In this document: positions 35,339-44,582 of the stretch, in pieces
Numbering within the stretch: position 1 is the stretch's first letter
How the letters are laid out: each line of letters begins with the position of its first letter
DNA from: Succinivibrio dextrinosolvens
Lineage (GTDB): Bacteria > Pseudomonadota > Gammaproteobacteria > Enterobacterales > Succinivibrionaceae
Reading direction: 5' to 3'
NCBI RefSeq assembly: GCF_011065405.1
Contig: NZ_CP047056.1
Span: forward strand, 2,440,747-2,504,746
Length of the DNA: 64,000 nt
The notes under the pieces: generated by a model
What the model saw: only the letters and a program-made list of their open reading frames with translations
Told to the model about the DNA's origin: nothing
The model's database searches: none
Program-made: the position numbers and the translations under genes

Positions 35339-37996
35339 TTACACAAAATCATCAAATAATAATGAAGTCTGAGCCGGTTCTTTTTTCTTATCAGCAGTTT
35401 CGGCGCTTATATTTCCATTTTGAATTTCGCTCTGGTTAGTTTCAGAAGAAGTTACGGAAGCTTCATCTTTGCTATCAGAAGGAGATGGACTTACTGCAGT
35501 GTTTGACTGTACTGACTGAGTTGACTCTACTGACGGTTCTGACTGTATTGACTCTTTTTTCTTTCTTGGCTTTTTTGGAACAGAGGCACTTTTATTTTCT
35601 GGTTCAAGCTCATCAACCTTCTGTTTGTATAGCTCCATCAGGTGTGCAACAATCTGCTCCTCTGTTGAGTCAGGTGCTAAGCCATAAAGTGATAAAACAG
35701 CCTTATCGTTGGCTTCGTGAGCTTTTAACAGTTCTATTGGCATTGTGAGCGGATCGTAAAGGTCAGCTAAGGAACTGTCAGGGTACAGTGCTCGTGCATC
35801 CAGGATAGCTTGTGCTGTTTTTATTACTTTTTCTTTTTGAGATTCGTTTACTTCTGGCCAGATGAAGTTGTTATAGACAATGTCTTTTGAGTAACGATAA
35901 TCACTCTTTAATCTTCCTGCTACGGTTCGCATCCAGGACATGTGAGTGGAGGAGACAATAACTCCAAATTCATATAGTGTTGCGTTTGGCACAATCAATG
36001 TTCCCATTACAGGAATTGTTTTACTATTTAGAAAACCAATTGGAACATAAACACGGCGTTCTGAAGATACGCAAGGAATAATTAAGTAATTTTCTGGATT
36101 TAACTGTTCTCTGAACAGCCAAGGCGTTTTTGCCAGTTTTAGAGATTCACTTGTTCCTGCTTCAAGTCTAGCTTTTTTACAAGCCTCAACTCTCTCTTTT
36201 ATTGGGGGTATTTCTTTTATTATTTGAGGAGGACAGTTAACAAGCCATAGACAATATCTTAATTTATTTTTAATAAATTCTTGAGCACCAACCATCTTCT
36301 TTATCCAAATTTTTGCTTCTGGATAGCTAGTAATAATAGATTTATACTCGTCAGGTTCTAGTTTTAGGTGGTTGTAATCGCAAGGTTTATTAGGGGCAAC
36401 CATATAAGGAACCTTACATAAAGGTTTACTCCTACTATCGATAAAAACATCAACAGCATCAACTAAATATCCGTTAATATTCTTAGCTTTTATACAATTT
36501 AATTTATTATCTTCTGTAATATAAATGTATTTATCCTTTTTATAATCAAAACAGCAGAAACCAATAATAACGCAGTGCACATGAGCTTCGTCTGTTGCTT
36601 CATTGCTCCATATAAAATCTTTATATCCGAATAAAATTTTTAGGTTATATAAGTTATACAAAGGTCGCCATAATTCACTAACTTGTTCTCCCTGTGTAAT
36701 ACTATTTGTTGAAACAAAAGAACAAATTATTTTTGTATCTTTTATATAATTAGCTGCTTTTACATACCATGCCGTTACATAGTCTAGGAGTCTGTAATTT
36801 GTATTAATCCCATCAAAAACAATATCCAAATCCTTTTTATTTTCCGGACTTGCGTATTTTGATCCAATAAAAGGAGGATTGCCCATTATGTATGTAAGCT
36901 CATAAGCAGGAACAACTTCATTCCAATCAATTCTTAATGCATTAGCGCAGCGAATATGGTTGTATGAAACTAAAGGCAGATAATCGAGATTGCTTTGAAT
37001 AATCAGTTCAGTTTCTTTTTTCATCTGCAAATCTGCAATCCATAGCGCAGTTTGAGCAACAGCAACTGCAAATTCGTTTATTTCTATTCCGTAGAACTGA
37101 TCAAGAGTTACATAGATAGGATGTTTTAATTCCTCGATCTGTAACGAGGTTTGTCCGCCATAGATTTCACGCATAACGTCATTTTCAAGACGACGCAAAC
37201 AGAGAAATGTTTCGGTTAGGAAGTTTCCACTTCCACAGGCAGGATCAAGGAATTTTAGATTTCCAAGTTCCTTTTGGAATTCCTTTAATCTATTGATCCT
37301 ATTTCCGTCTTTCTTAAAATTCTTAATACGATTAAATTCCTCTCGTAAATCTCTTAAAAAGAGAGGATCAATAACCTTATGAATATTATCCTGAGAAGTG
37401 TAGTGCATTCCTCCAGAACGACGTGTTTCAGGATTGATGGTACTCTCGAAAATTGCACCGAAGATTGTAGGACTGATGTCCTTCCAGTCAAATCCGATAC
37501 TGGCTTTGTTCAAAAGAAGATCTTTGAACTTATCATCAAGCTGTGGAATTTCAATTGGATCACTAAAGAGGTTTCCATTTACATAAGGAAATTCATTTAA
37601 TTTGTCACCAAGATTGACACTTCTATCTTCATATTTTGTATCTAGAACCTTGAATAAAAGCTGTAAAACTCCATTCATCTGTTCTGCTGGGGTATTGCTC
37701 AGATATTTATAGAATGCTGAATGTTCGCCAAAAAGGCCCGCATCCTCCGCATAAAGACAGAATGCCAAACGCACACAAAGCTTATTGATATCGCTCGAAA
37801 CTTTTGGATCATCAGGATTTTTGTATAGAGTTAAAAGGTGTCTATAGATATCTCCAATTAGGTTACCGGCATCAACAGAAAGTTTTTCTTCCTTAGTAAG
37901 AACACCTGCATCCTTTTTTACAAGAAAATCCAAACGATAGATTTCGTTCTCTAGATCCTCGAGCTTAATGACCTGCTCAGGAAGTTTGAGGTTCAT
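35339..37996 (-). CDS. Type IIG-like DNA methyltransferase/restriction protein (YeeA/MmeI-like), main frame
   Basis: An 885-residue frame with an N6-adenine DNA methyltransferase core. After a helical region, LKFLDPACGSGNFLTETFLCLRRLE is motif I, YGIEINEFAVAVAQTALWIADLQ follows, and TYIMGNPPFIGSK is the catalytic NPPF motif. The target-recognition region spans the C-terminal half; the last 120 residues are a low-complexity Ser/Lys/Glu tail. The conserved protein starts further upstream: the same frame is open through 38230 without a start codon, and the missing N-terminus is in another frame. As it stands the gene is broken or phase-off; Met at 37996 is internal. First gene of the six-gene operon. 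Confidence 0.88.
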   Translation of the reverse strand: MNLKLPEQVIKLEDLENEIYRLDFLVKKDAGVLTKEEKLSVDAGNLIGDIYRHLLTLYKNPDDPKVSSDINKLCVRLAFCLYAEDAGLFGEHSAFYKYLSNTPAEQMNGVLQLLFKVLDTKYEDRSVNLGDKLNEFPYVNGNLFSDPIEIPQLDDKFKDLLLNKASIGFDWKDISPTIFGAIFESTINPETRRSGGMHYTSQDNIHKVIDPLFLRDLREEFNRIKNFKKDGNRINRLKEFQKELGNLKFLDPACGSGNFLTETFLCLRRLENDVMREIYGGQTSLQIEELKHPIYVTLDQFYGIEINEFAVAVAQTALWIADLQMKKETELIIQSNLDYLPLVSYNHIRCANALRIDWNEVVPAYELTYIMGNPPFIGSKYASPENKKDLDIVFDGINTNYRLLDYVTAWYVKAANYIKDTKIICSFVSTNSITQGEQVSELWRPLYNLYNLKILFGYKDFIWSNEATDEAHVHCVIIGFCCFDYKKDKYIYITEDNKLNCIKAKNINGYLVDAVDVFIDSRSKPLCKVPYMVAPNKPCDYNHLKLEPDEYKSIITSYPEAKIWIKKMVGAQEFIKNKLRYCLWLVNCPPQIIKEIPPIKERVEACKKARLEAGTSESLKLAKTPWLFREQLNPENYLIIPCVSSERRVYVPIGFLNSKTIPVMGTLIVPNATLYEFGVIVSSTHMSWMRTVAGRLKSDYRYSKDIVYNNFIWPEVNESQKEKVIKTAQAILDARALYPDSSLADLYDPLTMPIELLKAHEANDKAVLSLYGLAPDSTEEQIVAHLMELYKQKVDELEPENKSASVPKKPRKKKESIQSEPSVESTQSVQSNTAVSPSPSDSKDEASVTSSETNQSEIQNGNISAETADKKKEPAQTSLLFDDFV

Positions 37997-38438
37997 GTCA
38001 TAGACACGAAATTCCTTGAAATTACAGGTTACAATATATTGTCCTTTCTCAAAAAAAGGAAGATTTTCATAGTACCGTTTTGCCTGTTCAAATGGTGTTA
38101 AGGCTGAACCGTCAGATTGAGGATATGATTTTGTAAGATCTTTTTTGGAGTCTTTTTGTTCAATAAGAACATTAGTGGAAGGTATAAATAGGTCAATAAA
38201 CTTTGTTCTTTCTGAGGAAGAATTAGGCTCTACCCCCAGTGCGCCTAATATTTATACTCTTTTCAAATTCCAGATTGAAATTGAAGGAGGACATTCCAAA
38301 TACGTTTTGAATAAGAGTTAACCAAAACTTTTGAGTATCACTTTTTTCGTATGATCCGTTTCGGTTTTCATTTTCCTTATTTCTGTTAATCCAGTACTGA
38401 CAGAACTCATGCAATGCAGTCTGCTGCTGAACATTCAT
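37997..38438 (-). pseudogene. N-terminal nuclease part of the restriction gene, out of frame
   Basis: The true start is the ATG at 38438 (MNVQQQTALHEFCQYWINR). That frame stops at 38223, just after a run of five G on the coding strand (bases 38233-38237). In the main frame the sequence continues as EPNSSSERTKF, IDLFIPSTNVLIEQK, FEQAKRYYENLPFFEKGQY and IVTCNFKEFRVYDMN into the methyltransferase. IDLFIPSTNVLIEQK is the Asp and E-x-K of a PD-(D/E)XK nuclease. With four G instead of five the whole would be one protein of about 1,030 residues. Confidence 0.85.
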
Positions 38439-38693
38439 ACATAATCTCCAATCGAATCCTTAAAAAAATTCAAGTATATTTCAGAGAATAAGGGCACTAT
38501 TCTATGAATGCTAGTTGGAATTTTTATAAATACAGAGTGCCTCAAATTTTTTTGCGTTATGTTTTTAAGAAACTAACACAATGCACAAATCTTATATTTG
38601 TAGCGAAATACATATCCAAATTTGGAACGATATGAAATTAAAATGGTCTAAGAAGAATTGTTTTTTATTTTAATGACAAGAAGTAAATCTATT

Positions 38694-38918
38694 ATGGAAT
38701 CCTCGAATGGTGAATTAGTGACAGACTATTATGTCAAATTTGGTAAATTCATTTACAAACACGTTCACCCTGTCAAAGATTATTTGAAAGGGAAAAAATA
38801 CAGATGGATTAAACCCAAAAAATGTTGGGTTGAAGACGTATTTGATCGGTATTCTGAAAATATAGATGATATTTCAGAAGAACAAGCTCTAGAGATAGCT
38901 GGTGTAAGTCATTGGTAG
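38694..38918 (+). CDS. Small unknown protein, paralogue 1
   Basis: A 74-residue protein I do not recognise. LVTDYYVKFGKF, YKHVH, W-I-K-P-K-K-C-W-V-E and QALEIAGVSHW at the end are shared with the gene at 39155. It is basic in the middle and acidic near the end, with no export signal. I choose the ATG at 38694, which aligns with the start of the paralogue, rather than the TTG at 38658. Confidence 0.6.
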   Translation: MESSNGELVTDYYVKFGKFIYKHVHPVKDYLKGKKYRWIKPKKCWVEDVFDRYSENIDDISEEQALEIAGVSHW

Positions 38919-38928
38919 ATAGGCTGAA

Positions 38929-39138
38929 ATGAATAAAAACAAAGACTATTTAAATGATACCGCAGATCAATCCGCAATGTACGTGCTATTACCATACAAT
39001 CGAAAACATTGGTTTATAAATCTAGCAAGAGCATGGCAATTGAATAGGAATATTACTTTAAAAGATCTTGAGAACTGGCCTTTATGGACAGCAGTTTCTT
39101 CAGAAGAAAAAGAACGTGTAAAGAAATATTTCAATTAA
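38929..39138 (+). CDS. Small unknown protein between two paralogues
   Basis: A 69-residue protein with no recognised family. It is Trp-rich (HWFINLARAW, LENWPLW) and ends ERVKKYFN. It lies 10 bases after paralogue 1 and 16 before paralogue 2, on the same strand, so the three are probably one transcript. Immunity or small effector proteins look like this in size and context, but there is no direct evidence. Confidence 0.5.
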   Translation: MNKNKDYLNDTADQSAMYVLLPYNRKHWFINLARAWQLNRNITLKDLENWPLWTAVSSEEKERVKKYFN

Positions 39139-39154
39139 AATATAGCGTAAAAAA

Positions 39155-39388
39155 ATGGAACAAATTAATGAAAGCCTTGTGACCGATTATTTCGTAAAGT
39201 TTGGTAAATTTGTCATTAAATGGGTTCATCATCCTAGTTATTCTTTTTGGGGAGTTGGTGGAAAAACATACCTGTGGGCTAATCCTGAAAAAGGATGGGT
39301 TGAAAAGAAAGTTAATTTAGATCATGACGATGTTGAACACATTACAGAAAAGCAAGCCCTAAAGATTGCTAGAGTCTCTCATTGGTAG
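39155..39388 (+). CDS. Small unknown protein, paralogue 2
   Basis: A 77-residue paralogue of the gene at 38694: LVTDYFVKFGKFV, W-A-N-P-E-K-G-W-V-E, EKQALKIARVSHW. The two differ most in the middle (HHPSYSFWGVGGKTYLW here). Duplicated small genes beside a restriction operon suggest an accessory or defence role; nothing proves it. Confidence 0.6.
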   Translation: MEQINESLVTDYFVKFGKFVIKWVHHPSYSFWGVGGKTYLWANPEKGWVEKKVNLDHDDVEHITEKQALKIARVSHW

Positions 39389-39702
39389 TTAGTCCGGTTT
39401 TATCTAATTCTTAAGGACACTTATCAGCAAGAATCCTTTCCTAACAACAAATCTCCAAAAAAAATTGTCAAGATAATTTTCATAATCTGCTGTTTCAAAT
39501 TACACCCAAAGAGTTCATTAAAGTTAAAGTCTGATAGTCCAAGTAAATATAATTAATATCACCTTCTTCTAAAGATAAGTTAAATATTACATAATTTTGT
39601 TTTGGTTAGTACTCATCTAGTAGAGGAGAATATCGCGTGTACTTTTGTCCTCCAAGACTTCGAAATTAACGTCATGCGAAAAATACTAATCTAGAACCGA
39701 AA
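39389..39702. other. Intergenic region without visible genes
   Basis: 314 AT-rich bases between paralogue 2 and bepA. I see no convincing open frame, hairpin with T run, or repeat. It marks the boundary between the accessory region and conserved genes. Confidence 0.4.
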
Positions 39703-41145
39703 TCAGTGTCTTTTTTCGAGTTTTTCGTCAAAATCCTTCTGAGACGAGATTTTTGAGTACTGAGCGCGGGCGATCTGAGAATATGAGCCTTTGCAGGTAT
39801 GCATTGCATCATTGAGACTGTTAAACGCTCTGGTGTAATCTGATTTCAAAGCCATAGTCTGGGCATTGGTAATTAGAGCCTGACATTTGTTTTTCTGCTG
39901 CAGGAAGCTTTCGGTCAGCATTTCTGAGGCAAAGGAATCATTCGGATATTTCTGCAGGAATTTTTCCAGCACCTGCTGTGCCTGTTTTCCTTCTCTTGAC
40001 TTAAGATAAGCATTGGCTAGATTGATGGTAATAGCACTGTCGTAAGGCTTTTTGCTGTAGAGAGGTCTTAGTCTTGATATTGCTGATGAGGTATTGCCGC
40101 TTTCAAGATCAATATCGGTATACAGATCAACAATAAAGTCATTAGAAGTCATAGAGGAGAGATTTTCAAGGTATTCTTTTGCTTTTGAATAGTTTTTCTC
40201 TCCGTAGTAGATAAGAGCTAAGGCATAGTTTTTGTAATACTTGTTAACTTTTTCTGTATTCTGCAGTCTTTCCTTGAATTCATTGAGCTTCAGATTCATA
40301 TATCTGACATCTACACGGGCTTTGGCAAACATGAAGTTTGGATCGGTAGAATTCTTCCTTTTAGGCAGGTTCTTTGCTCGGTTATAAGCCTCTGCAACAC
40401 GGATCTCTGATAAAGGGTGATCGATTAAAAGTGCATAGGCACTGTTGATGTTCCCCTGCATAGAGAAGAGTTTTTTGAACAGAGTACTCATAGCCATAGG
40501 ATTGTAGCCTGCTTTATCTAGAACGGAAATACCGATTCTGTCAGCTTCATATTCATTGTCTCTGGTGAAGTTGATTCCGGTCTGAGCCATAAGACCTGCT
40601 GAAGTAGAGAATGCAGCAGCTCCAACGGTAGGATTTATGATTGCCAGTGCAATTGAGGCTATGATGCTGGCGATTGAAATCGCACCGCGGTCTGACTGTT
40701 CTTCAATAAATCTTGCAATATGTCTTTGAGTGATATGTGAAATTTCGTGGGCGAGAACTGATGCAAATTCATCCTCATTATCCGTGTAATGGAACAGTCC
40801 TGCATTTACCTGAACCTTTCCTCCTAAAAAAGCGGACGCATTTAAAGATGGATCGGCGGAGAGAAAGAATTCAAAGGGAAAATATACATTATTTGCATTG
40901 AGCACAAGTTTCTGTCCAACTGAATTTATAAATTCGGTCATTACCGGATCGTAACTTATGATCCCAGCACCACGAGCCTTTCTCATAAAATACTCTCCGT
41001 ACAGTCTTTCGGTCTGGACGGTCATACCTCTGGCTCCGGCTGTGCCCATTTCCGGGATGAATATATTGTCTGCAGCCTGTGCTGCTGATGTTATAAACAT
41101 TGCACATATCAGAGAATACAGGTTCTTTTTAATTGACCTTTTCAT
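39703..41145 (-). CDS. bepA: Periplasmic M48 metalloprotease / chaperone BepA
   Basis: A 480-residue exported M48 protease that assists or degrades misassembled LptD at the outer membrane. Signal peptide MKRSIKKNLYSLICAMFITSAAQAA is followed by the protease domain with the zinc motif VLAHEISHITQRHIA and the third ligand in NEYEADRIG. The C-terminal half (from about residue 300) is a TPR array, as in E. coli BepA (487 residues). perM lies divergently next to it, the same pairing as in E. coli. Confidence 0.95.
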   Translation of the reverse strand: MKRSIKKNLYSLICAMFITSAAQAADNIFIPEMGTAGARGMTVQTERLYGEYFMRKARGAGIISYDPVMTEFINSVGQKLVLNANNVYFPFEFFLSADPSLNASAFLGGKVQVNAGLFHYTDNEDEFASVLAHEISHITQRHIARFIEEQSDRGAISIASIIASIALAIINPTVGAAAFSTSAGLMAQTGINFTRDNEYEADRIGISVLDKAGYNPMAMSTLFKKLFSMQGNINSAYALLIDHPLSEIRVAEAYNRAKNLPKRKNSTDPNFMFAKARVDVRYMNLKLNEFKERLQNTEKVNKYYKNYALALIYYGEKNYSKAKEYLENLSSMTSNDFIVDLYTDIDLESGNTSSAISRLRPLYSKKPYDSAITINLANAYLKSREGKQAQQVLEKFLQKYPNDSFASEMLTESFLQQKNKCQALITNAQTMALKSDYTRAFNSLNDAMHTCKGSYSQIARAQYSKISSQKDFDEKLEKRH

Positions 41146-41341
41146 ACATACTCCTTCAAAAGACTGTCTGAAATTCTACCACGCCAGACAGAACCGAGAA
41201 TACCTAAAATTGTATAGTTTATGATTATGGTTTAATTCTTAATAATGCGAGCGTTATATAAATACTTTTAAAAAACAGAGGCTTTTCTAATCGTCATGCC
41301 CTGTTTTTGCATATAATGATCCTGAGACAAAAGGATTGATT

Positions 41342-42532
41342 ATGATTAAGTTATTTAAAGGCTGGTATTCCAGACATTTTTCTGAACCTGGTACGATTGA
41401 ATTTGCATTTGTTCTTCTGGCTGCTTTCGTGGTTGTATACTATTTTATGTGGCTGGTGGGACCTCTGGTGGTGGCACTGTGCATTGCCTACTGTCTGGAC
41501 TGGTTAGTCAGACTCCTGATAAATAAGTTTAAGCTCAAAAGAATGCCTGCTTCTATAATAACTATGGTGCTGTTTGTTGGGCTGTCCATCGGTATTATTG
41601 TGTTTATTGTTCCTAAGATTGTCCAGCAGGCAAATCAGTTCTATACCAGTCTGCAGCAGATTTCTCTCTCTGCTCAGGGGGATAGAAAGAATGATTTTGA
41701 CACCATAATTTCAACCAGAACCTATGAGTTTATTGAATCCCTGCCTGATCCGATCCCATCCATGTTTTCTCAGGATGAGGTTGACCAGTATGTGCTTCAG
41801 GCAAGAGCTTCTATTCTTGCCAATACTACAAGTTTCATCAGAAATCAGGTGATGCCATCTGTGGTCAATGCCATGACCTGGCTGATGTATATGATTATCG
41901 TACCGATTTTCACTTTCCTGATGCTGGCAAACAAAGAGACGTTGCAGAAGCGTTTTAAAGACTATATTCTGCCAACTAATCAGGATATTATTGGACAATT
42001 CTGGAAAAGAATAAACGGTCAACTTGAAGCCTATATCAGAGGCAAGGTTCTGCATATCATTATTATCACCATAGTTAACACTCTGGCCTTTATGCTCTTA
42101 GGTGTGAACTATGCCTTCCTGCTTGGTTTCGGTGTCGGTTTATCTGTGATTATTCCATATGTAGGTGCCGCCCTGATTACTATTCCTGTGGTGCTGATTC
42201 CTGTTTTTCAGTTTGGTTTCTGTACCTATGTTATCTGGATTCTTGTGGTTTATCTGATTATTCAGCTTTTAGACGGTAATGTACTGACTCCATTTCTGTT
42301 CTCTAAGGCTATGAACCTTGACGCTTTCTCAATCCTGTCGGCTATCCTGATTTTCGGTGGACTCTGGGGCTTCTGGGGAGTGTTCTTCTCAATTCCTCTG
42401 GCAACCTTTATTGGTTCGATGGTTAAATACTGGCCTATTAAAGATAAAGAGGGAGCAGAAAAGGACAATTCTAATGAGGATAAGGCTGAGGATGTAGCTA
42501 AACAGGAAGCAATTTCGTCTTCGAAGGATTAG
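41342..42532 (+). CDS. perM: AI-2E family transporter / permease PerM
   Basis: A 396-residue membrane protein with about eight hydrophobic segments in the AI-2E/PerM arrangement: two early pairs, a long periplasmic helix region (residues 90-155), then a C-terminal bundle containing LLGVNYAFLLGFGVGLSVIIPYVGAAL and QLLDGNVLTPFLFSKAMNLDAFSILSAILIFGGLWGFWGVFFSIPLA. The transported substrate is not known. The acidic C-terminal tail is cytoplasmic. I choose the ATG at 41342 since AAGGA lies 6 bases before it; the TTG at 41336 is too close. Confidence 0.92.
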   Translation: MIKLFKGWYSRHFSEPGTIEFAFVLLAAFVVVYYFMWLVGPLVVALCIAYCLDWLVRLLINKFKLKRMPASIITMVLFVGLSIGIIVFIVPKIVQQANQFYTSLQQISLSAQGDRKNDFDTIISTRTYEFIESLPDPIPSMFSQDEVDQYVLQARASILANTTSFIRNQVMPSVVNAMTWLMYMIIVPIFTFLMLANKETLQKRFKDYILPTNQDIIGQFWKRINGQLEAYIRGKVLHIIIITIVNTLAFMLLGVNYAFLLGFGVGLSVIIPYVGAALITIPVVLIPVFQFGFCTYVIWILVVYLIIQLLDGNVLTPFLFSKAMNLDAFSILSAILIFGGLWGFWGVFFSIPLATFIGSMVKYWPIKDKEGAEKDNSNEDKAEDVAKQEAISSSKD

Positions 42533-42552
42533 TTTTTACATCTTGATTTAGG

Positions 42553-42576
42553 CGCAGATCTTCGGATCTGCGTTTT
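42553..42576 (+). terminator. Intrinsic terminator after perM
   Basis: A perfect 8-bp stem (cgcagatc/gatctgcg) closed by a TTCG tetraloop and followed by TTTTG TTTT. Confidence 0.85.
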
Positions 42577-42601
42577 GTTTTGTACTAATGTTATGATTTT
42601 T

Positions 42602-42656
42602 CGCGTTATAATACGCGTCATTGTTTTTTTTAGCGTAGCAGAGAGCTGCGTTTTTT
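42602..42656 (+). promoter_or_regulatory. bioB leader: promoter-like palindrome and attenuator-like hairpin
   Basis: TATAAT (42607-42612) lies in the palindrome cgcgttataatacgcg. Downstream a stem cgtagc/gctgcg (42634-42650, one G-T pair) is followed by six T (42651-42656), 18 bases before the bioB start. The hairpin has terminator form and would lie inside the bioB leader if the TATAAT is its -10 box. No BirA operator is visible. Confidence 0.45.
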
Positions 42657-42673
42657 GTTCTGGAGACTAGAAA

Positions 42674-43654
42674 GTGCAACTTAAAGATCTTGCAGATAGC
42701 GTTATTCATGGGTATGAAGTTACTAGAGAGGAGGCTTTAGAGCTATACAATGCTCCTCTTGAACTACTAAAAGAAGGTGCCTCAAAAATAACATCAGCCT
42801 TTTTTAAAGAGGCGCTTGAACTTTGCTGTATTTCCAATGGCAAATGTGGAAAGTGCTCTGAGGACTGTAAATTCTGTTCTCAAAGCCGCCATTACAACAC
42901 AGGAGTAGGGGAGAGTCCTCTTAAGACTGTTGATGAGTTTTTTGCTGAGGCAAAATACAACGCAGACAGAGGTGTCCACCGTTTCTCTATTGTAACCTCA
43001 GGACCTAGGCTTACACACGATGAGGTTAAGGTTATAGCAGAGGCTTACAGAAAGATTTCAACTGAACTTAGGATTTCCTGCTGCGGCTCACTGGGACTTT
43101 TGAATCTTAATGATCTTAAGCTCCTTAAGGAAAACGGACTTTCAAGATATCACTGCAACGTTGAAACCTCTCCAGATTTCTTCAAGGAGATCTGTACCAC
43201 CCACACCCTAAAGCAGAAAGAGAGAACCATTGCCTATGCTAAGGAAGCTGGACTTGAAATCTGCTCAGGCTGCATTATCGGCATGGGAGAGAGTATTGAG
43301 GATAGAGTAGATATTGCTCTGTATCTAAGAAAACTTCAGGTTGACAGTACACCGGTGAATATCCTCAATCCTATAAAGGGAACCCCTCTTGAGAACAGAG
43401 AGATTGTAACTCCTGATGAGGTAAGACGCTGTATTGCTGTGTTCAGATATGTACTGCCAAAGACAGTTCTTCGCCTTGCTGGTGGTAGACTGCTGATTCA
43501 GAAATATTTCTCCGACCTTTACAATTACGGTATTAACGCCGAGATTACCGGAGACATGTTGACAACTGCCGGTATGACAATTGCCAATGATATTGATACA
43601 GCCATTAAATGTGACAGAGTTATTAAAAAAATTGATTCTGTAAAGCCAGTTTAG
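42674..43654 (+). CDS. bioB: Biotin synthase
   Basis: A 326-residue radical SAM enzyme that inserts sulfur into dethiobiotin. The SAM [4Fe-4S] ligands are C61-x3-C65-x2-C68 in CSEDCKFCSQS. YHCNVETSPDFF, ICSGCIIGMGES and PVNILNPIKGTPLE carry further conserved residues. Start is GTG with TGGAG 8 bases before it. No other bio gene is in the window, so biotin genes are dispersed here. Confidence 0.96.
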   Translation: MQLKDLADSVIHGYEVTREEALELYNAPLELLKEGASKITSAFFKEALELCCISNGKCGKCSEDCKFCSQSRHYNTGVGESPLKTVDEFFAEAKYNADRGVHRFSIVTSGPRLTHDEVKVIAEAYRKISTELRISCCGSLGLLNLNDLKLLKENGLSRYHCNVETSPDFFKEICTTHTLKQKERTIAYAKEAGLEICSGCIIGMGESIEDRVDIALYLRKLQVDSTPVNILNPIKGTPLENREIVTPDEVRRCIAVFRYVLPKTVLRLAGGRLLIQKYFSDLYNYGINAEITGDMLTTAGMTIANDIDTAIKCDRVIKKIDSVKPV

Positions 43655-43847
43655 ATATTGTTGTATAGTTAAATAAGCAGACATTCCTTAAAAATTTGAC
43701 TTGCGCTAGAAATATTTCTGTATAAAATGTCAAAATTCCTGATATCTGGAAATCTAATTCTAGTACTATGCTGAGAATTTTCATATTGCATTGCATTGTA
43801 CTGTTCTGGTTGTCATAGAATTGAGTTCAATTTAGCGAATATAGTTT

Positions 43848-44570
43848 ATGATAAAAAAAATATTACTTATCCTTGGGTTAAATTTGCTTGGAGTTCTGCT
43901 TTTTTACAGCTGGTTCCATGCTGATGCAAACAGCTTCTGGCCGGTTGTGGATAAGAACGTCTTTTTCACCTTCAATCATCTGCTTGGAGAGAATGAAGCT
44001 TTCAGATATCTCGTAGCTTTTACCAATCTTCGTTTCTTTGACGTGTTTGGTTTTTTAGCTATGGCACTGGTATTCCTGTTTCATTTTTTAAAGCATGACA
44101 AGGATTACCGTCGCTTTATGATCTGCATGGGTATCACTATGCTTTTAACAGCAGTGATTGCAAAGCAGGTTGCCATGACTCTAGATTTTGACAGACCAAG
44201 TCCAACACTTCATTTTTCAGCCCTAGGTGAGAACGTTTTATATGTCTCGAAGCTCACAGAATGGCCTGCAAAGGACTGGTCCAAATCCTGCTTCCCAGGT
44301 GATCACGGCATGTGCCTGATTATTTTCTGTGTTTACATGCTTCGTTACTTTGGGCTTAAGTCATTTCTAGCAGGACTTCTGATTACTGTTCTGTTCTCAT
44401 TACCTCGCGTAATGTCAGGTGCTCACTGGGTATCAGATATTGCGGTTGGTGCTGTAACTGTAAATCTGGTGGTCCTAAGCTGGATTTTACTTACTCCTGT
44501 CTCTGATTTCATAATTGCATCTCTTATGAAACTTCTACGCTGGAAGATGCCTTCTTCTGTACAGAAATAA
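43848..44570 (+). CDS. PAP2-family membrane phosphatase
   Basis: A 240-residue inner-membrane protein with about six helices and the three PAP2 motifs: K-x5-D-x-DRPSP (KQVAMTLDFDRPSP), SCFPGDHGMC in place of PSGH, and LPRVMSGAHWVSDI (SR-x5-H-x3-D). The SKSCFPGDHG form is like the LpxT/lipid A phosphatase branch, so a role in lipid A or undecaprenyl pyrophosphate chemistry is plausible; I cannot decide. A terminator-like hairpin follows. Confidence 0.85.
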   Translation: MIKKILLILGLNLLGVLLFYSWFHADANSFWPVVDKNVFFTFNHLLGENEAFRYLVAFTNLRFFDVFGFLAMALVFLFHFLKHDKDYRRFMICMGITMLLTAVIAKQVAMTLDFDRPSPTLHFSALGENVLYVSKLTEWPAKDWSKSCFPGDHGMCLIIFCVYMLRYFGLKSFLAGLLITVLFSLPRVMSGAHWVSDIAVGAVTVNLVVLSWILLTPVSDFIIASLMKLLRWKMPSSVQK

Positions 44571-44582
44571 GAGCAACAAAAA

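Noticed and set aside
42794-42979. Antisense and alternate-frame open frames inside bioB, secD, tgt, speA and other long genes.
   Set aside because: They are shadows of conserved genes with no ribosome sites or family features.
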